Source: Planctomycetota bacterium (GTDB lineage: Bacteria > Planctomycetota > Phycisphaerae > FEN-1346 > JAACEH01). From it: a DNA stretch of 18,647 nt. Under the pieces are notes generated by a model. The model was not told where the DNA came from. It ran no database searches and saw only the letters and a list, made by a program, of their open reading frames with translations. The position numbers and the translations under genes were made by a program. Shown here piece after piece: positions 1-7,396 of this stretch; positions within the stretch are counted from its first letter, which is position 1; each line of letters starts with the position of its first letter. The stretch is taken from positions 1-18,647 of the forward strand of contig JAFGPY010000286.1 of the NCBI GenBank assembly GCA_016935955.1, in the 5' to 3' direction.

Positions 1-738
1 CGCCATGTGACGGTTCTGGATGTTCTGGGCGATCAGGTGCCGCTTCGGCAGCGAGCGCTCCGTCTCGACGATGACTTCGGCCATGCGACGCTGCCAATCG
101 AGAAGCGCCGTACCGTCGTGCAGGGAGTACGGCTCGTTGATAATCTCCCAGTACAGGTGGTCGAAACGGTTGCACTCGGCGACGATCCGCCGCACGAATC
201 GCTCCTGCGCTTCCAGCAATGGGCCGCTGGCCAGCGAGAATGCCTCGTGCCGGCTCGCAATCCGTCCGATGCCGTTGACGTTGCAGGGGGCGTTCATCGG
301 GTTGGCGGCCCAGAGTTCATCATTGTAGAGGAAACAGAACAACACCAGTTCGACGACCACCCCGCGGCGATCGGCGTAGGTCAGCAGATCCTGCAGCCGC
401 GCGAAGTACGCCTCGTCGAAGCGCGACAGGTCGAACTTGTTGCCGCCGTGGGGGTAGCCCAGTTCGTCGCTGCGGGCCCAGGGAGCCAGGAACCGCCCCT
501 CGTCCGGAGCGAGCGTGTTGCCCGCGATCCCGAACGATCCGGGAATCTCGCGGTAGGTTCCGGCGAAGACCCGCGTCAGGTTGAACCCGTCCGCGGCCAG
601 GGCGTCCAGGTACCGCACGTAGTCGAAGTCGGCGTTCAGCAGCGCGCCGTAGTGTTCGCCCGAGGTAATCAGGACGGTCGGCTTGCCGCCGAGGTCGAGG
701 TAGTGCGGATTGGACTCGAGAAGACGGATCGCTCCCAT
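1..738 (-). CDS. Glycoside hydrolase-like (beta/alpha)8-barrel protein, 3' end outside window
   Basis: Partial gene: the first 246 codons are present and the reading frame runs off the left edge without a stop. The start is ATG at 738, preceded by AAGGAGG at 747-753 with 8-base spacing. The N-terminus (residues 9-34) resembles the opening of cellulase-like TIM-barrel proteins, with a beta strand ending in TSGEHYG. A WEIINEPY segment at 198-205 places Asn201-Glu202 where clan GH-A enzymes carry their Asn-Glu acid/base pair. The second catalytic Glu would lie beyond the window. There is no signal peptide, so cytoplasmic action on imported oligosaccharide is likely. The gene follows the DegT aminotransferase by 27 bases, consistent with one transcript. 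Substrate is unknown. I assign the superfamily from motifs only; a family number cannot be given from this half. Confidence 0.75.
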   Translation of the reverse strand, partial: MGAIRLLESNPHYLDLGGKPTVLITSGEHYGALLNADFDYVRYLDALAADGFNLTRVFAGTYREIPGSFGIAGNTLAPDEGRFLAPWARSDELGYPHGGNKFDLSRFDEAYFARLQDLLTYADRRGVVVELVLFCFLYNDELWAANPMNAPCNVNGIGRIASRHEAFSLASGPLLEAQERFVRRIVAECNRFDHLYWEIINEPYSLHDGTALLDWQRRMAEVIVETERSLPKRHLIAQNIQNRHMA

Positions 739-765
739 AACTGACGCCTCCTTCCACAATGCCCG

Positions 766-2034
766 TCAATCGTCCATCATCTCGACCTGGTCGATGTGGG
801 TCATGACCTTTCGCCATCCTGCGGCCACGGCCTCGGCCACGTCGGGACCGTTCGGCGGACGCAGCGGCATGGTCATTCCCGTATGGCGGTCGCAGTGCCG
901 CGCGGCCACGGGGAAGTGCTCCAGGGAGTAGTCGACCTTCGATCCGCTGCACGACCACGGGCATCCCTTGCCGTAGGCGTTCTTGCCGGCTATGGCCGTC
1001 ATCTGCGGCACCGGCCAGCCTTGCCACACGCCGGTGTCCACGCCCTCGGCCTTGAGGGCCTTGACGAGCTTGTCGCGGAACTTGGCCGCATCGCGGGCGT
1101 GCTCCAGGGCGTCCATGTCGAAACGGATCGTGTAGTTGTAGTAGTTGTGACCGTGGCCCTCGGGGACGACCGGCAGGATGAGGTTGGGCACGTCGGCCAG
1201 GCACTCCTGGAGGCGCAGAGCATTGGTCCTGATCTGATCGAGATAGCCGTCGAGCTTGGTCAACTGGGCCCGGGCGAACGCGGCCGTCAGGTCGGTGCTG
1301 CGATACATCCAGCCCATACCGTAGGCGTGGTAGCCCGCGCCGGCCTCGGGCGGACGATGCTCGCCGAAGTACCAGAGGGTCTTGCCGCGCTCGAAGAGTG
1401 TCTCGTCGTTCGACATGAAGAAGCCGCCTTCGCCGCAGGACAGGCACTTGTTGTGGTTGGTGCTGGAGGCGGCGCAGTGGCCGAAGCTGCCGGCCCGGCG
1501 TCCGCGGAACGTCGCACCGTGAGCCTGGCAACAGTCCTCGATGACCTTGAGCTTGTGCCGGGAGGCCACAGCCATGATCCTGTCCATGTCGACCATCAGA
1601 CCGTGCAGGTGGACGGCGATGATCGCCTTCGTGCGGGGCGTGACGGCCGCCTCGATCTTCGCGACGTCGATGTTCATCGTGTCCCAGTCAATGTCGACGA
1701 AGACGGGAATGGCGTTGTGGTGCAGGCAGCAGGTGGCCGACGACGGCCACGTGTAGGCCGGGACGATGACCTCGTCGCCGCAACCGACCTCGCAGGCCAC
1801 CAGGGCCATGTGCAGGGCGGCTGTGCCGCTGTTGCAGAACGAGACGTGTTTGATGCCCGACCACTCGGCGAATTCCTGCTCGAGGGCCTTGTAGTTCGGG
1901 CCGTAGGTCGGCTGCCCGCCCTCGAGCGAGGCCATGACCATCTTCCGGTCCACGTCGTCGACCGGAGGCCACGGTTTCATCATTCCCTCGGGCACCGCCC
2001 GCTTGCCGCCATGAATCGCCAGTTTCTCGGCCAT
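766..2034 (-). CDS. DegT/DnrJ/EryC1/StrS family PLP-dependent aminotransferase
   Basis: A 422-residue protein, a normal length for the family (fold-type I aminotransferases that aminate keto-sugars or cyclitols). Visible landmarks are a GTAALH segment at 70-75 (phosphate-binding region), VIEDCCQAHGA at 164-174 with Asp167 positioned to contact the PLP pyridine nitrogen, and NKCLSCGEGG at 195-204 with Lys196 as the probable Schiff-base lysine. The start is ATG at 2034, with AAGGAGA 7 bases upstream. The C-terminal half is ordinary for the family, and no truncation is seen. It lies between the ceramidase-like gene and the glycosidase-like gene, 27 bases before the latter. Known family members make amino sugars or dehydrogenate/aminate inositols. 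Here the context suggests processing of a sugar in a catabolic set, but the substrate is not readable from sequence. Confidence 0.9.
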   Translation of the reverse strand: MAEKLAIHGGKRAVPEGMMKPWPPVDDVDRKMVMASLEGGQPTYGPNYKALEQEFAEWSGIKHVSFCNSGTAALHMALVACEVGCGDEVIVPAYTWPSSATCCLHHNAIPVFVDIDWDTMNIDVAKIEAAVTPRTKAIIAVHLHGLMVDMDRIMAVASRHKLKVIEDCCQAHGATFRGRRAGSFGHCAASSTNHNKCLSCGEGGFFMSNDETLFERGKTLWYFGEHRPPEAGAGYHAYGMGWMYRSTDLTAAFARAQLTKLDGYLDQIRTNALRLQECLADVPNLILPVVPEGHGHNYYNYTIRFDMDALEHARDAAKFRDKLVKALKAEGVDTGVWQGWPVPQMTAIAGKNAYGKGCPWSCSGSKVDYSLEHFPVAARHCDRHTGMTMPLRPPNGPDVAEAVAAGWRKVMTHIDQVEMMDD

Positions 2035-2105
2035 GCCGCCGTCTCCTTATCTATAGGGGCACCATCCGCCCTATTCGACACGAATCTATAACCGTTGGGT
2101 GTCAT

Positions 2106-2210
2106 GGTCTAGCCGCAGGCTAGGCCACGATGAGCGCAGGACAGCATAGACATTCGGCATGCTTCTGCCCCTCGGCTTCGCTCGGGATCTGCGACAAGCA
2201 GAAGCATGGC
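2106..2210. repeat. Two intergenic hairpins between ceramidase-like and aminotransferase genes
   Basis: The first hairpin spans 2106-2126: arms GGTCTAGCC and GGCTAGGCC with loop GCA, nine pairs including one G-T wobble. The second is larger, with arms CATGCTTCTGC (2158-2168) and GCAGAAGCATG (2198-2208) pairing perfectly over 11 bases around a 29-base GC-rich interior. Both lie downstream of the ceramidase-like stop codon and upstream of the DegT start on the minus strand. They could terminate or attenuate transcription or stabilise mRNA ends. There is no clear T-run, so a simple intrinsic terminator is not supported. The 9-mer GCCACGATG that ends the first hairpin (2124-2132) recurs at 4884-4892 at the end of the third hairpin of the element at 4772-4908. 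Confidence 0.6.
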
Positions 2211-2226
2211 ACCCTTCGGGACTCCT

Positions 2227-3708
2227 TCAACGATCACCTTGCCACAATCGGCCGATCGTCTCGACCGTCCGCTCGACAATCATGCGTCCGCCCTCGGGGC
2301 CTACAGGGTTCGAGGCCGGAAGCGATCCGTATCCCCCGCCGGCCAGCGACCGCGGACTCGGGCAGTAGGTGCCGCCGCCAGCCAGCTGCACGAGGAACGT
2401 CTCGATGGCTGCACTGCGGGCCTTGATGCGGATGCCGAAGTCGAGGTAGAACTCGAACGGATTGGTGGCCATGGCCAGATCGCCCAGGCGCAGCACGTGC
2501 AACTCGACCGGCTGCGTGGACTGCGTCTTCTGCTTCTCGAACCGCTCGGCGACGCCCTGGTACCAGCGCATCATCCGGAAGTGGGCCGTCGGCGCCTTGT
2601 ACCACCGCGGATCGTCCTTCAGCGACGGATCGGCGTCGAGCTTTCGCATCTCCTCGTCGTACAAGGCGCGCAACTTGTCCGCTTCGGCCAAGGCCGTCTT
2701 CACGTCGGCCTCGGTCAGGGCGTTCATCGGCAAGTCGATCGTCACGACATGGTGGGCCAGGTGGGGCAAAGCGTCAGCCGTCGGAGCGATGACCGGCAGC
2801 ACGTCGTCCACCGCGTCGGCGATCCGCCGGGCGATCTCCTGCCGCTCGCTGAGCCCCTTGAGCTGAAGCATCCGCTCTTCGGACCGCTTTGTGAGGATCG
2901 GGTGCGGCGACTGGTCGCCCGCGGCGCTGCACTGGGGCAGAACGAACAGGTCCTTGCCCAGACGCTTTCGCAACTCGGCCCGCGTCTCGCACCAGTAGTC
3001 GGCGCTGATCTGGAACAGGTGCTCGGAGACCTGCGACGGGCACGGCACGTTGACCACCAGGCCGGTCAGCTTCCCGGCCGGATCGTACGTCGCCACCAGT
3101 CCCAGCCGGTGGTCCTCGTAGCCCTCGATGTGGCTGAAGTGCGGCACGTCGGTCTTGCCGTACATGGTGGCCTTGCCTTCGGTATCGACCCAGCGGCGGT
3201 TGTGGCCGACGACGGCCCAACCGTGACCGAACGCGACGGACCCGGGCGACCGGGCCGCCCAGGCCTTGCGCACGGCATCGGCGATTCGCTCGCTCGCAAA
3301 AGCCTGGTACTGCTCGACGCTCAACACCTCGCATTCGAAGTCGATGCCCAGGGTGGTCGAGGTGGTGCCGGACGACCAGTTCGGCAACCGCACGTCGGGC
3401 GCGGTGTGCGTGTGGGTGGCGTTGAGGACGACCTTCGTCGGGTCCAGACCGTCCACGTCGCCGAGTTGCGCACGGACGGCGTCGCGGAACGGGTCGGGCA
3501 CGCCCACCAGGTCGCAACTGACGAACACGACGTGGTCGGTCGGCGACTCCAGGACCAGGGCCGTGGCCGTCACGGGGTCGAGCACTCCTTCGCTGAGCCG
3601 CGAGTAGAACTGGCCGCAGAGCTGACACGTCTCGGCCGGCGTGATGTCCGCCTGGGCCCAACCGATGTGCAGCGTCTGCGACTTGTCCGCCGTCTTGCGT
3701 GCGTGCAT
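2227..3708 (-). CDS. Neutral/alkaline ceramidase-family (Ceramidase_alk N-terminal domain) hydrolase
   Basis: A 493-residue protein. The start chosen is ATG at 3708, which has GGAGG 8 bases upstream. The frame stays open a further 63 codons upstream, but that extension has no ribosome site and unconvincing composition. Features typical of the Ceramidase_alk domain are an N-terminal IGWAQADITP strand (15-24), SCDLVGV at 64-70, and the metal-site signature NATHTHTAPD at 96-105, matching the family's NxTHTHSGPG-type Zn-binding histidines. Characterised members cleave the amide of ceramide with a zinc ion. Bacterial homologues of this short type are widely annotated but rarely tested, so the substrate may be another N-acyl or sugar amide. 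No signal peptide is visible, which argues for the cytoplasm. It lies 185 bases downstream of the AraC regulator and upstream of the aminotransferase. Confidence 0.82.
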   Translation of the reverse strand: MHARKTADKSQTLHIGWAQADITPAETCQLCGQFYSRLSEGVLDPVTATALVLESPTDHVVFVSCDLVGVPDPFRDAVRAQLGDVDGLDPTKVVLNATHTHTAPDVRLPNWSSGTTSTTLGIDFECEVLSVEQYQAFASERIADAVRKAWAARSPGSVAFGHGWAVVGHNRRWVDTEGKATMYGKTDVPHFSHIEGYEDHRLGLVATYDPAGKLTGLVVNVPCPSQVSEHLFQISADYWCETRAELRKRLGKDLFVLPQCSAAGDQSPHPILTKRSEERMLQLKGLSERQEIARRIADAVDDVLPVIAPTADALPHLAHHVVTIDLPMNALTEADVKTALAEADKLRALYDEEMRKLDADPSLKDDPRWYKAPTAHFRMMRWYQGVAERFEKQKTQSTQPVELHVLRLGDLAMATNPFEFYLDFGIRIKARSAAIETFLVQLAGGGTYCPSPRSLAGGGYGSLPASNPVGPEGGRMIVERTVETIGRLWQGDR

Positions 3709-3742
3709 CTCTTGGTCCTCCGCGCTGGCCACCGATCCCACA

Positions 3743-3839
3743 CAATAGCATACCCGCGAAACGGGCAGGCGATGCGAGACTGACGGAATCATGGTAAGCC
3801 GCACCGGGCAACGTCCACAAGAGAAGAGTGTTGCTATTG
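3743..3839. promoter_or_regulatory. Inverted octamer pair in AraC-ceramidase intergenic space (candidate operator)
   Basis: CAATAGCA at 3743-3750 is matched by its reverse complement TGCTATTG at 3832-3839, about 80 bases away. Each copy lies next to a TACCC/GGGTA pentamer (3751-3755 and 3841-3845). The gap sits directly upstream of the ceramidase-like gene and downstream of the AraC gene. AraC-family proteins often bind paired half-sites, so this is a plausible binding region for the neighbouring regulator. An 8-base match could also arise by chance. Confidence 0.25.
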
Positions 3840-3893
3840 CGGGTAATCCATAGCGGAATGCCGCCGGGTCGGGCAGCGGGCATCGTGAGCGAT

Positions 3894-4736
3894 TCAACCG
3901 GACCGGCGAGCGGCGGCAAAGGCGCTCGGCGACTTGCCGACGTGTTTACGGAAGACCTTGGCGAAGTAGTTGGGATCCTGGTAGCCGACCGCGCGGCTCA
4001 CTTCGGACACGTTGAGGCGTCGGACCCGCAGGAGTTCCTTGGCCTTGCTCATGCGGACCTGCATCAGGTAAGCGAAGAGCGAGAAGTCGCTCTCCTGGCT
4101 GAAGACGTGCGACAGGTGATAGGGGCTGACGCGGAGCGCCTCTGCGATGTCGTTCAGGCCGACGCATTCGGCGTAGTGGGCATGGACGTATTCCTTGGCC
4201 CGCAGCATGAGCCGCCGCGAAGCGCTCTCGGTCTCCGGCGACGGCTCGTCGTCCTGCTGGCGAAGGATGAACAGCAGAATCGCCAGCAGTCGCACCCTCA
4301 GCAGCGCCCGGCTCGCAGCGCTTTCGCCCGGAGGATCGGCGCGGAGCTGATCGAACATGGCCACCAGCTGCGTACGCCGGTCGGACGACATGGCGGCCAG
4401 CGTGTCGTTGTCGACGCGTTTGAAGTAGGCGTCGGCCAGCGGCCAGGTGAACGAACAATAGAGAATGTCGAGCCCCTTGGCCGTGTCGAACTCGTCGCGG
4501 TGCATGGCCCCGGCGGGGACCAGGGCCGTGTCGCCGGGGCCGACACGGTAACGGCGGTCGCCCATGACCAGTTCCATGCGTCCCTCGATGACGTGCAGGA
4601 TTTCGTGCCCGGCACTGGCCGGGTGCGTTCGCTCGGCCCAGACGGGATCGAAGATCATACGCCCGAAGCCGCGCACGTCCGGCAAGGGAGCCAGGACGGC
4701 GTCGAAGTCCCAGGAATCCGGTGGTCGTTTGCTCAT
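3894..4736 (-). CDS. AraC-family transcriptional regulator with cupin sensor domain
   Basis: A 280-residue regulator of usual AraC length. Residues about 36-80 form a cupin-like ligand domain (HEILHVIEG, then VGPGDTALVPAGAMH). Residues about 175-275 form the double helix-turn-helix DNA-binding domain. The first HTH is around 192-214 (LNDIAEALRVSPYHLSHVF) and the second around 241-264 (VSEVSRAVGYQDPNYFAKVF, then RKHVGKSP), which matches the family signature closely. The start is ATG at 4736 with only a weak GGAA upstream. It is oriented with the ceramidase, aminotransferase and glycosidase genes and probably controls them in response to a sugar-like ligand; that is inference from context. The DNA immediately upstream is the three-hairpin element, whose end seems to provide a -35 hexamer for this gene. 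Confidence 0.92.
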   Translation of the reverse strand: MSKRPPDSWDFDAVLAPLPDVRGFGRMIFDPVWAERTHPASAGHEILHVIEGRMELVMGDRRYRVGPGDTALVPAGAMHRDEFDTAKGLDILYCSFTWPLADAYFKRVDNDTLAAMSSDRRTQLVAMFDQLRADPPGESAASRALLRVRLLAILLFILRQQDDEPSPETESASRRLMLRAKEYVHAHYAECVGLNDIAEALRVSPYHLSHVFSQESDFSLFAYLMQVRMSKAKELLRVRRLNVSEVSRAVGYQDPNYFAKVFRKHVGKSPSAFAAARRSG

Positions 4737-4753
4737 CGCAGGTTCCGTCGCCG

Positions 4754-4782
4754 ATTCTTTAGCAATGCACCTGGCACTACAA
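4754..4782 (-). promoter_or_regulatory. Candidate promoter of the AraC gene, -35 inside the hairpin element's end
   Basis: On the minus strand, TTGTAG (4782-4777) is followed after 17 bases by AAGAAT (4759-4754), 17 bases before the AraC start codon. The -35 hexamer lies within the 14-base terminal inverted repeat of the element. A second TTGTAG (4790-4785) lies 8 bases further upstream. Neither box is a strong match, and no other credible promoter is visible in the short space available. Confidence 0.35.
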
Positions 4783-4908
4783 CGCTACAAGGCCTTTTCA
4801 CCGCGGCACGGGCATCTTGCCCGTGAGTCGCAGGGCCATCCTGGCCCTGCACAACGCCGTTCGCCCATGGGCAAGATGCCCATGCCACGATGTGGCGTTG
4901 TAGTGCCA
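4772..4908. repeat. 137-bp three-hairpin element with 14-bp perfect terminal inverted repeats
   Basis: The ends are TGGCACTACAACGC (4772-4785) and its exact reverse complement GCGTTGTAGTGCCA (4895-4908). Inside are three 19-base hairpins of identical design, with 8-bp arms and 3-base loops: CACGGGCATCTTGCCCGTG (4807-4825), CAGGGCCATCCTGGCCCTG (4831-4849) and CATGGGCAAGATGCCCATG (4866-4884). The third is an inverted near-copy of the first, differing only by paired changes, so the whole element can also fold as one long stem. It contains no gene. It sits 19 bases after the URO-D stop and 35 bases before the AraC start. No target-site duplication is evident. It resembles a REP/MITE-like dispersed palindromic unit, and could end the upstream transcript or separate the two operons. 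Confidence 0.8.
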
Positions 4909-4927
4909 GACCGTCGGCGCGTGCGGC

Positions 4928-6061
4928 TCAATAGCGCCCGTAGGTCCGGGAGGTCTCGACCATGGCCCGCAGGTTCTCGTCCGGCGTGTCGCGGCCGCAC
5001 TGGTCGCCGGTCGAGAGGATAAATCGCCCGCCCGCGGCGGCATCGTCAATGGCTTTTCTGCTGGCGGCCGCGACGTCGTCGGCAGACCCGCGGAGCATGA
5101 CTTCCGTCGTGTGCAGGTTGCCCTTGAGGACGATCCTGTCGCCGTACTTCCGCTTCAGATCGGCCAGGTTGCAGTCGCCCATAGGCGGTATCTCGAGCGG
5201 ATCGATAACCGTCAGGTCAGTCTCAGTGGCGAAGAGTTCCACCAGGCGGGCTTCCGGGCCGCACGAGTGCACGTGCGTCGGGATGCCGGCCTCGGTCGCC
5301 AGATCGATGACGCGCTTGACGGCGGGAAAGGCCAACTGGCGGAAGATGTCGAGCGTCTGGAACACCAGCGTGCCCGATCCGCCGACGCACAAAAAGTCGG
5401 GTCGCACGGGCAAGGCCATGATCTTGCGGAACTGTCGTTCGGCCCGCTCGACGCGTTCGGCGGCCCACTGCTCGTGCTTGTCGGGATTGTCGTAATAGTC
5501 GTAGATGGCCGCCTCGCTGCCCAGCGCACAACTGCCGGTCACGAACACGCCCACCAGTCCCTGGTCGCCCATCAACTCCATGACGTGCGCCAAACCGTTC
5601 GGGCCTGTGTCGACCGGCTTGCGGCCCTCGACGGGCTCGTAGCGCTCGGGCTCCACAGGCAACCCGAGCTTCGCCGGATTCACGCCGTGGGTCGGTGGGT
5701 CGGCCACGTAGTAGACGTCCACGGTCGGTCGCCATCGGCGGCGGCCACCGTCGCGATGCGACCACTGGACAACCAGCCGGTCGGGCCGTCGCTGCACGAT
5801 GAACGGCTCCTCCTCGGGGCCGTCGGGCATGTCGCCGGGCAGACGCAGCGGGAAGTAACCGTCCATCAGTGAATCGATGTCGAAATGCTTTGCGGCCGCA
5901 ATGTAGGCTTCCCAGATCGGCGGATCGTTGTACAGGTAGAGGTCCCAGAAGGGCTTGCCGGTGAGCCGCGCGGGGATCATGTTCGAGAAGTCCGGAGCCA
6001 CGGGGACGCAGTCCGGCACCTCGCCGCGAAGCACGGCCAGCAATCGTTCGCGTCCGGTCAT
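4928..6061 (-). CDS. Uroporphyrinogen decarboxylase (URO-D) superfamily protein, methyltransferase-like
   Basis: A 377-residue URO-D-fold protein. It carries HVHSCG at 263-268 and a late GDQCGRDTP at 352-360. His265, Cys267 and Cys355 match the H-x-C...C zinc site of the MtaA/MtbA-type corrinoid methyltransferase branch. Heme-pathway HemE has no such site, and its characteristic N-terminal substrate-binding signature is not seen. The protein therefore more likely handles a methyl group, or is a catabolic URO-D paralogue, than makes coproporphyrinogen. No corrinoid protein or methyltransferase partner is encoded in the window. The start is ATG at 6061 with a weak GAGG upstream. It begins 27 bases after the stop of the beta-propeller gene and is probably co-transcribed with it. 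The stop is followed within 20 bases by the three-hairpin element. Confidence 0.85.
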   Translation of the reverse strand: MTGRERLLAVLRGEVPDCVPVAPDFSNMIPARLTGKPFWDLYLYNDPPIWEAYIAAAKHFDIDSLMDGYFPLRLPGDMPDGPEEEPFIVQRRPDRLVVQWSHRDGGRRRWRPTVDVYYVADPPTHGVNPAKLGLPVEPERYEPVEGRKPVDTGPNGLAHVMELMGDQGLVGVFVTGSCALGSEAAIYDYYDNPDKHEQWAAERVERAERQFRKIMALPVRPDFLCVGGSGTLVFQTLDIFRQLAFPAVKRVIDLATEAGIPTHVHSCGPEARLVELFATETDLTVIDPLEIPPMGDCNLADLKRKYGDRIVLKGNLHTTEVMLRGSADDVAAASRKAIDDAAAGGRFILSTGDQCGRDTPDENLRAMVETSRTYGRY

Positions 6062-6088
6062 CGTCGCATCCTCGGCCCTCGCCCGGCC

Positions 6089-7396
6089 TCACTTGCCCTG
6101 CCGGTCGGCGGCAAAGGGATCGGCGAAACTGATCAGGTCGCACTGCCAGGCGGGGCGATTGCCTTTCATGCGACCGGGCACCTCGATCCACGGGCAGGCA
6201 TAGCAGCGGCCGCCGGGATGGACGGCGTGGCATTGCGACATCCGCACCTGCAGCCCGCCTTCGAGTTGCAGGGCGCCGTGATCGGTGTACTTGCCGGTGC
6301 GCAGGTTGTAGGTGACCAGGTGGGTGGCCTGCTGGACCCGCAGGCTGTCGTCGTGCGGCTGGCCGTAGGTGCTCGTCAGGTAGTAGAGCGTCTCGCGGTC
6401 CGGGCCGAGCTGCAACGTCAGGTAGCCGTAGCGGAACGGCTCGAAGCAGCCGCTGCGACGAAGCTCGTCGGCTGCAATGCGATCGATCAGTTCCAGTTTC
6501 TTCGCCGGTGGATCGAAGCGGAACAGCCAACCGCTCTTCGGATGAACGCCGTAGAAACATTGCGACTCCTCGTGCCACAAAATGTCGCGCCAGTTGTAGC
6601 CCTGGTGTCCGGGCTTGTGCGGGTCCCAGTGGCCGAGGATGTCGCGGCGCAGGCTGACGTCGCCGAACGGCTCCACGCGGTCGGTCTCGGGACGGTAGCA
6701 ATGCACCTGTCCGTCGGCGTTCGTGAAGTAGACGTGTCCGTCGCGCGGATCGATGGCGAAGCAGCGGACCAGGCAGAAGTACTGATCGCCGCGCCCGACC
6801 TCGCCGCCGCGCGACACCGGGCCCAGGTTCCGCAACGTGCCGCTCTCGATGTCATAGACGAGGAAAAGTCCCTTGGGCCACGTCAGGCCGTAGAGCCGAC
6901 CGCGGCGCGGGTCCATGTTCAGCGTGATGATGCCTTCCTCTAGCTGGGCCTTGGCCAGGTCCTCCACGCGGCCGTCGCTCATGTTCAGCCGCATCAGGTG
7001 CCCGCCGGGGTACGGCTTGTAGCCCTCGGGAATCGGCGCCGGTTCCTCGCGATCGTCGGTCGTGGCGAAGTAGCCGTAGTGCGTCGCGAAGTATAGCCAG
7101 CCGTCCAGTTCGAAGAAGGGACTGTGACTCTTGCCCTGCGGCAACATCTTGGCGCCCAGTTCGCCCGCGGCCTCGCCCAGGTCGCAGATCAGCTTCAACT
7201 GGTCGCCTTCCGGGTCGTAACGATAAACCCGACCATGCGTGTCGATGTTGTGCGTGCTCAGCGTGAAGTACAAGCACCTGTCGCTGGCAACCGTCAGAGA
7301 GTAGAAGTTCGAGTCGGCTTTCTCGAAGCCCGACAGGTGCAGACGACAGGGAACCACCGAACCGTTGCTGCCGCTGCTACACAGCGTCTTGGCCAT
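6089..7396 (-). CDS. Beta-propeller-like protein of unknown function
   Basis: A 435-residue protein without signal peptide or membrane segment. It contains repeated blade-like units of about 45-60 residues, each with a G-x-(L/V)-Y/F strand followed by a D/R-x-x-(S/T)G turn. Examples are HGRVYRYDPEGDQLK (54-68), GHLMRLNMSDGRVEDL (132-147), LFLVYDIESGTLRNLG (177-192), GHVYFTNADGQVHCYRP (220-236), GWLFRFDPPAKKLELID (289-305) and HLVTYNLRTGKYTDHG (359-374). This pattern indicates a six- or seven-bladed propeller. A QCHAVHP segment at 388-394 and several other conserved-looking His residues could bind metal, as in propeller-fold pectate-type lyases, but I cannot assign that function. The start is ATG at 7396 with AAGGA upstream. 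It is first in a two-gene unit with the URO-D protein, which hints at a shared substrate. Confidence 0.75.
   Translation of the reverse strand: MAKTLCSSGSNGSVVPCRLHLSGFEKADSNFYSLTVASDRCLYFTLSTHNIDTHGRVYRYDPEGDQLKLICDLGEAAGELGAKMLPQGKSHSPFFELDGWLYFATHYGYFATTDDREEPAPIPEGYKPYPGGHLMRLNMSDGRVEDLAKAQLEEGIITLNMDPRRGRLYGLTWPKGLFLVYDIESGTLRNLGPVSRGGEVGRGDQYFCLVRCFAIDPRDGHVYFTNADGQVHCYRPETDRVEPFGDVSLRRDILGHWDPHKPGHQGYNWRDILWHEESQCFYGVHPKSGWLFRFDPPAKKLELIDRIAADELRRSGCFEPFRYGYLTLQLGPDRETLYYLTSTYGQPHDDSLRVQQATHLVTYNLRTGKYTDHGALQLEGGLQVRMSQCHAVHPGGRCYACPWIEVPGRMKGNRPAWQCDLISFADPFAADRQGK

Noticed and set aside
796..2091. Long plus-strand open frame opposite the DegT aminotransferase
   Set aside because: It mirrors the codon pattern of a strongly supported minus-strand gene with family motifs; no ribosome site and no recognisable protein.
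2206..3783. Long plus-strand open frame opposite the ceramidase-like gene
   Set aside because: An antisense shadow typical of GC-rich coding DNA; low-complexity Arg/Gly/Val content.
4928..6061. Calling this gene hemE (heme biosynthesis)
   Set aside because: The zinc-type H-x-C...C residues and lack of a HemE-like N-terminal signature fit the methyltransferase branch better.
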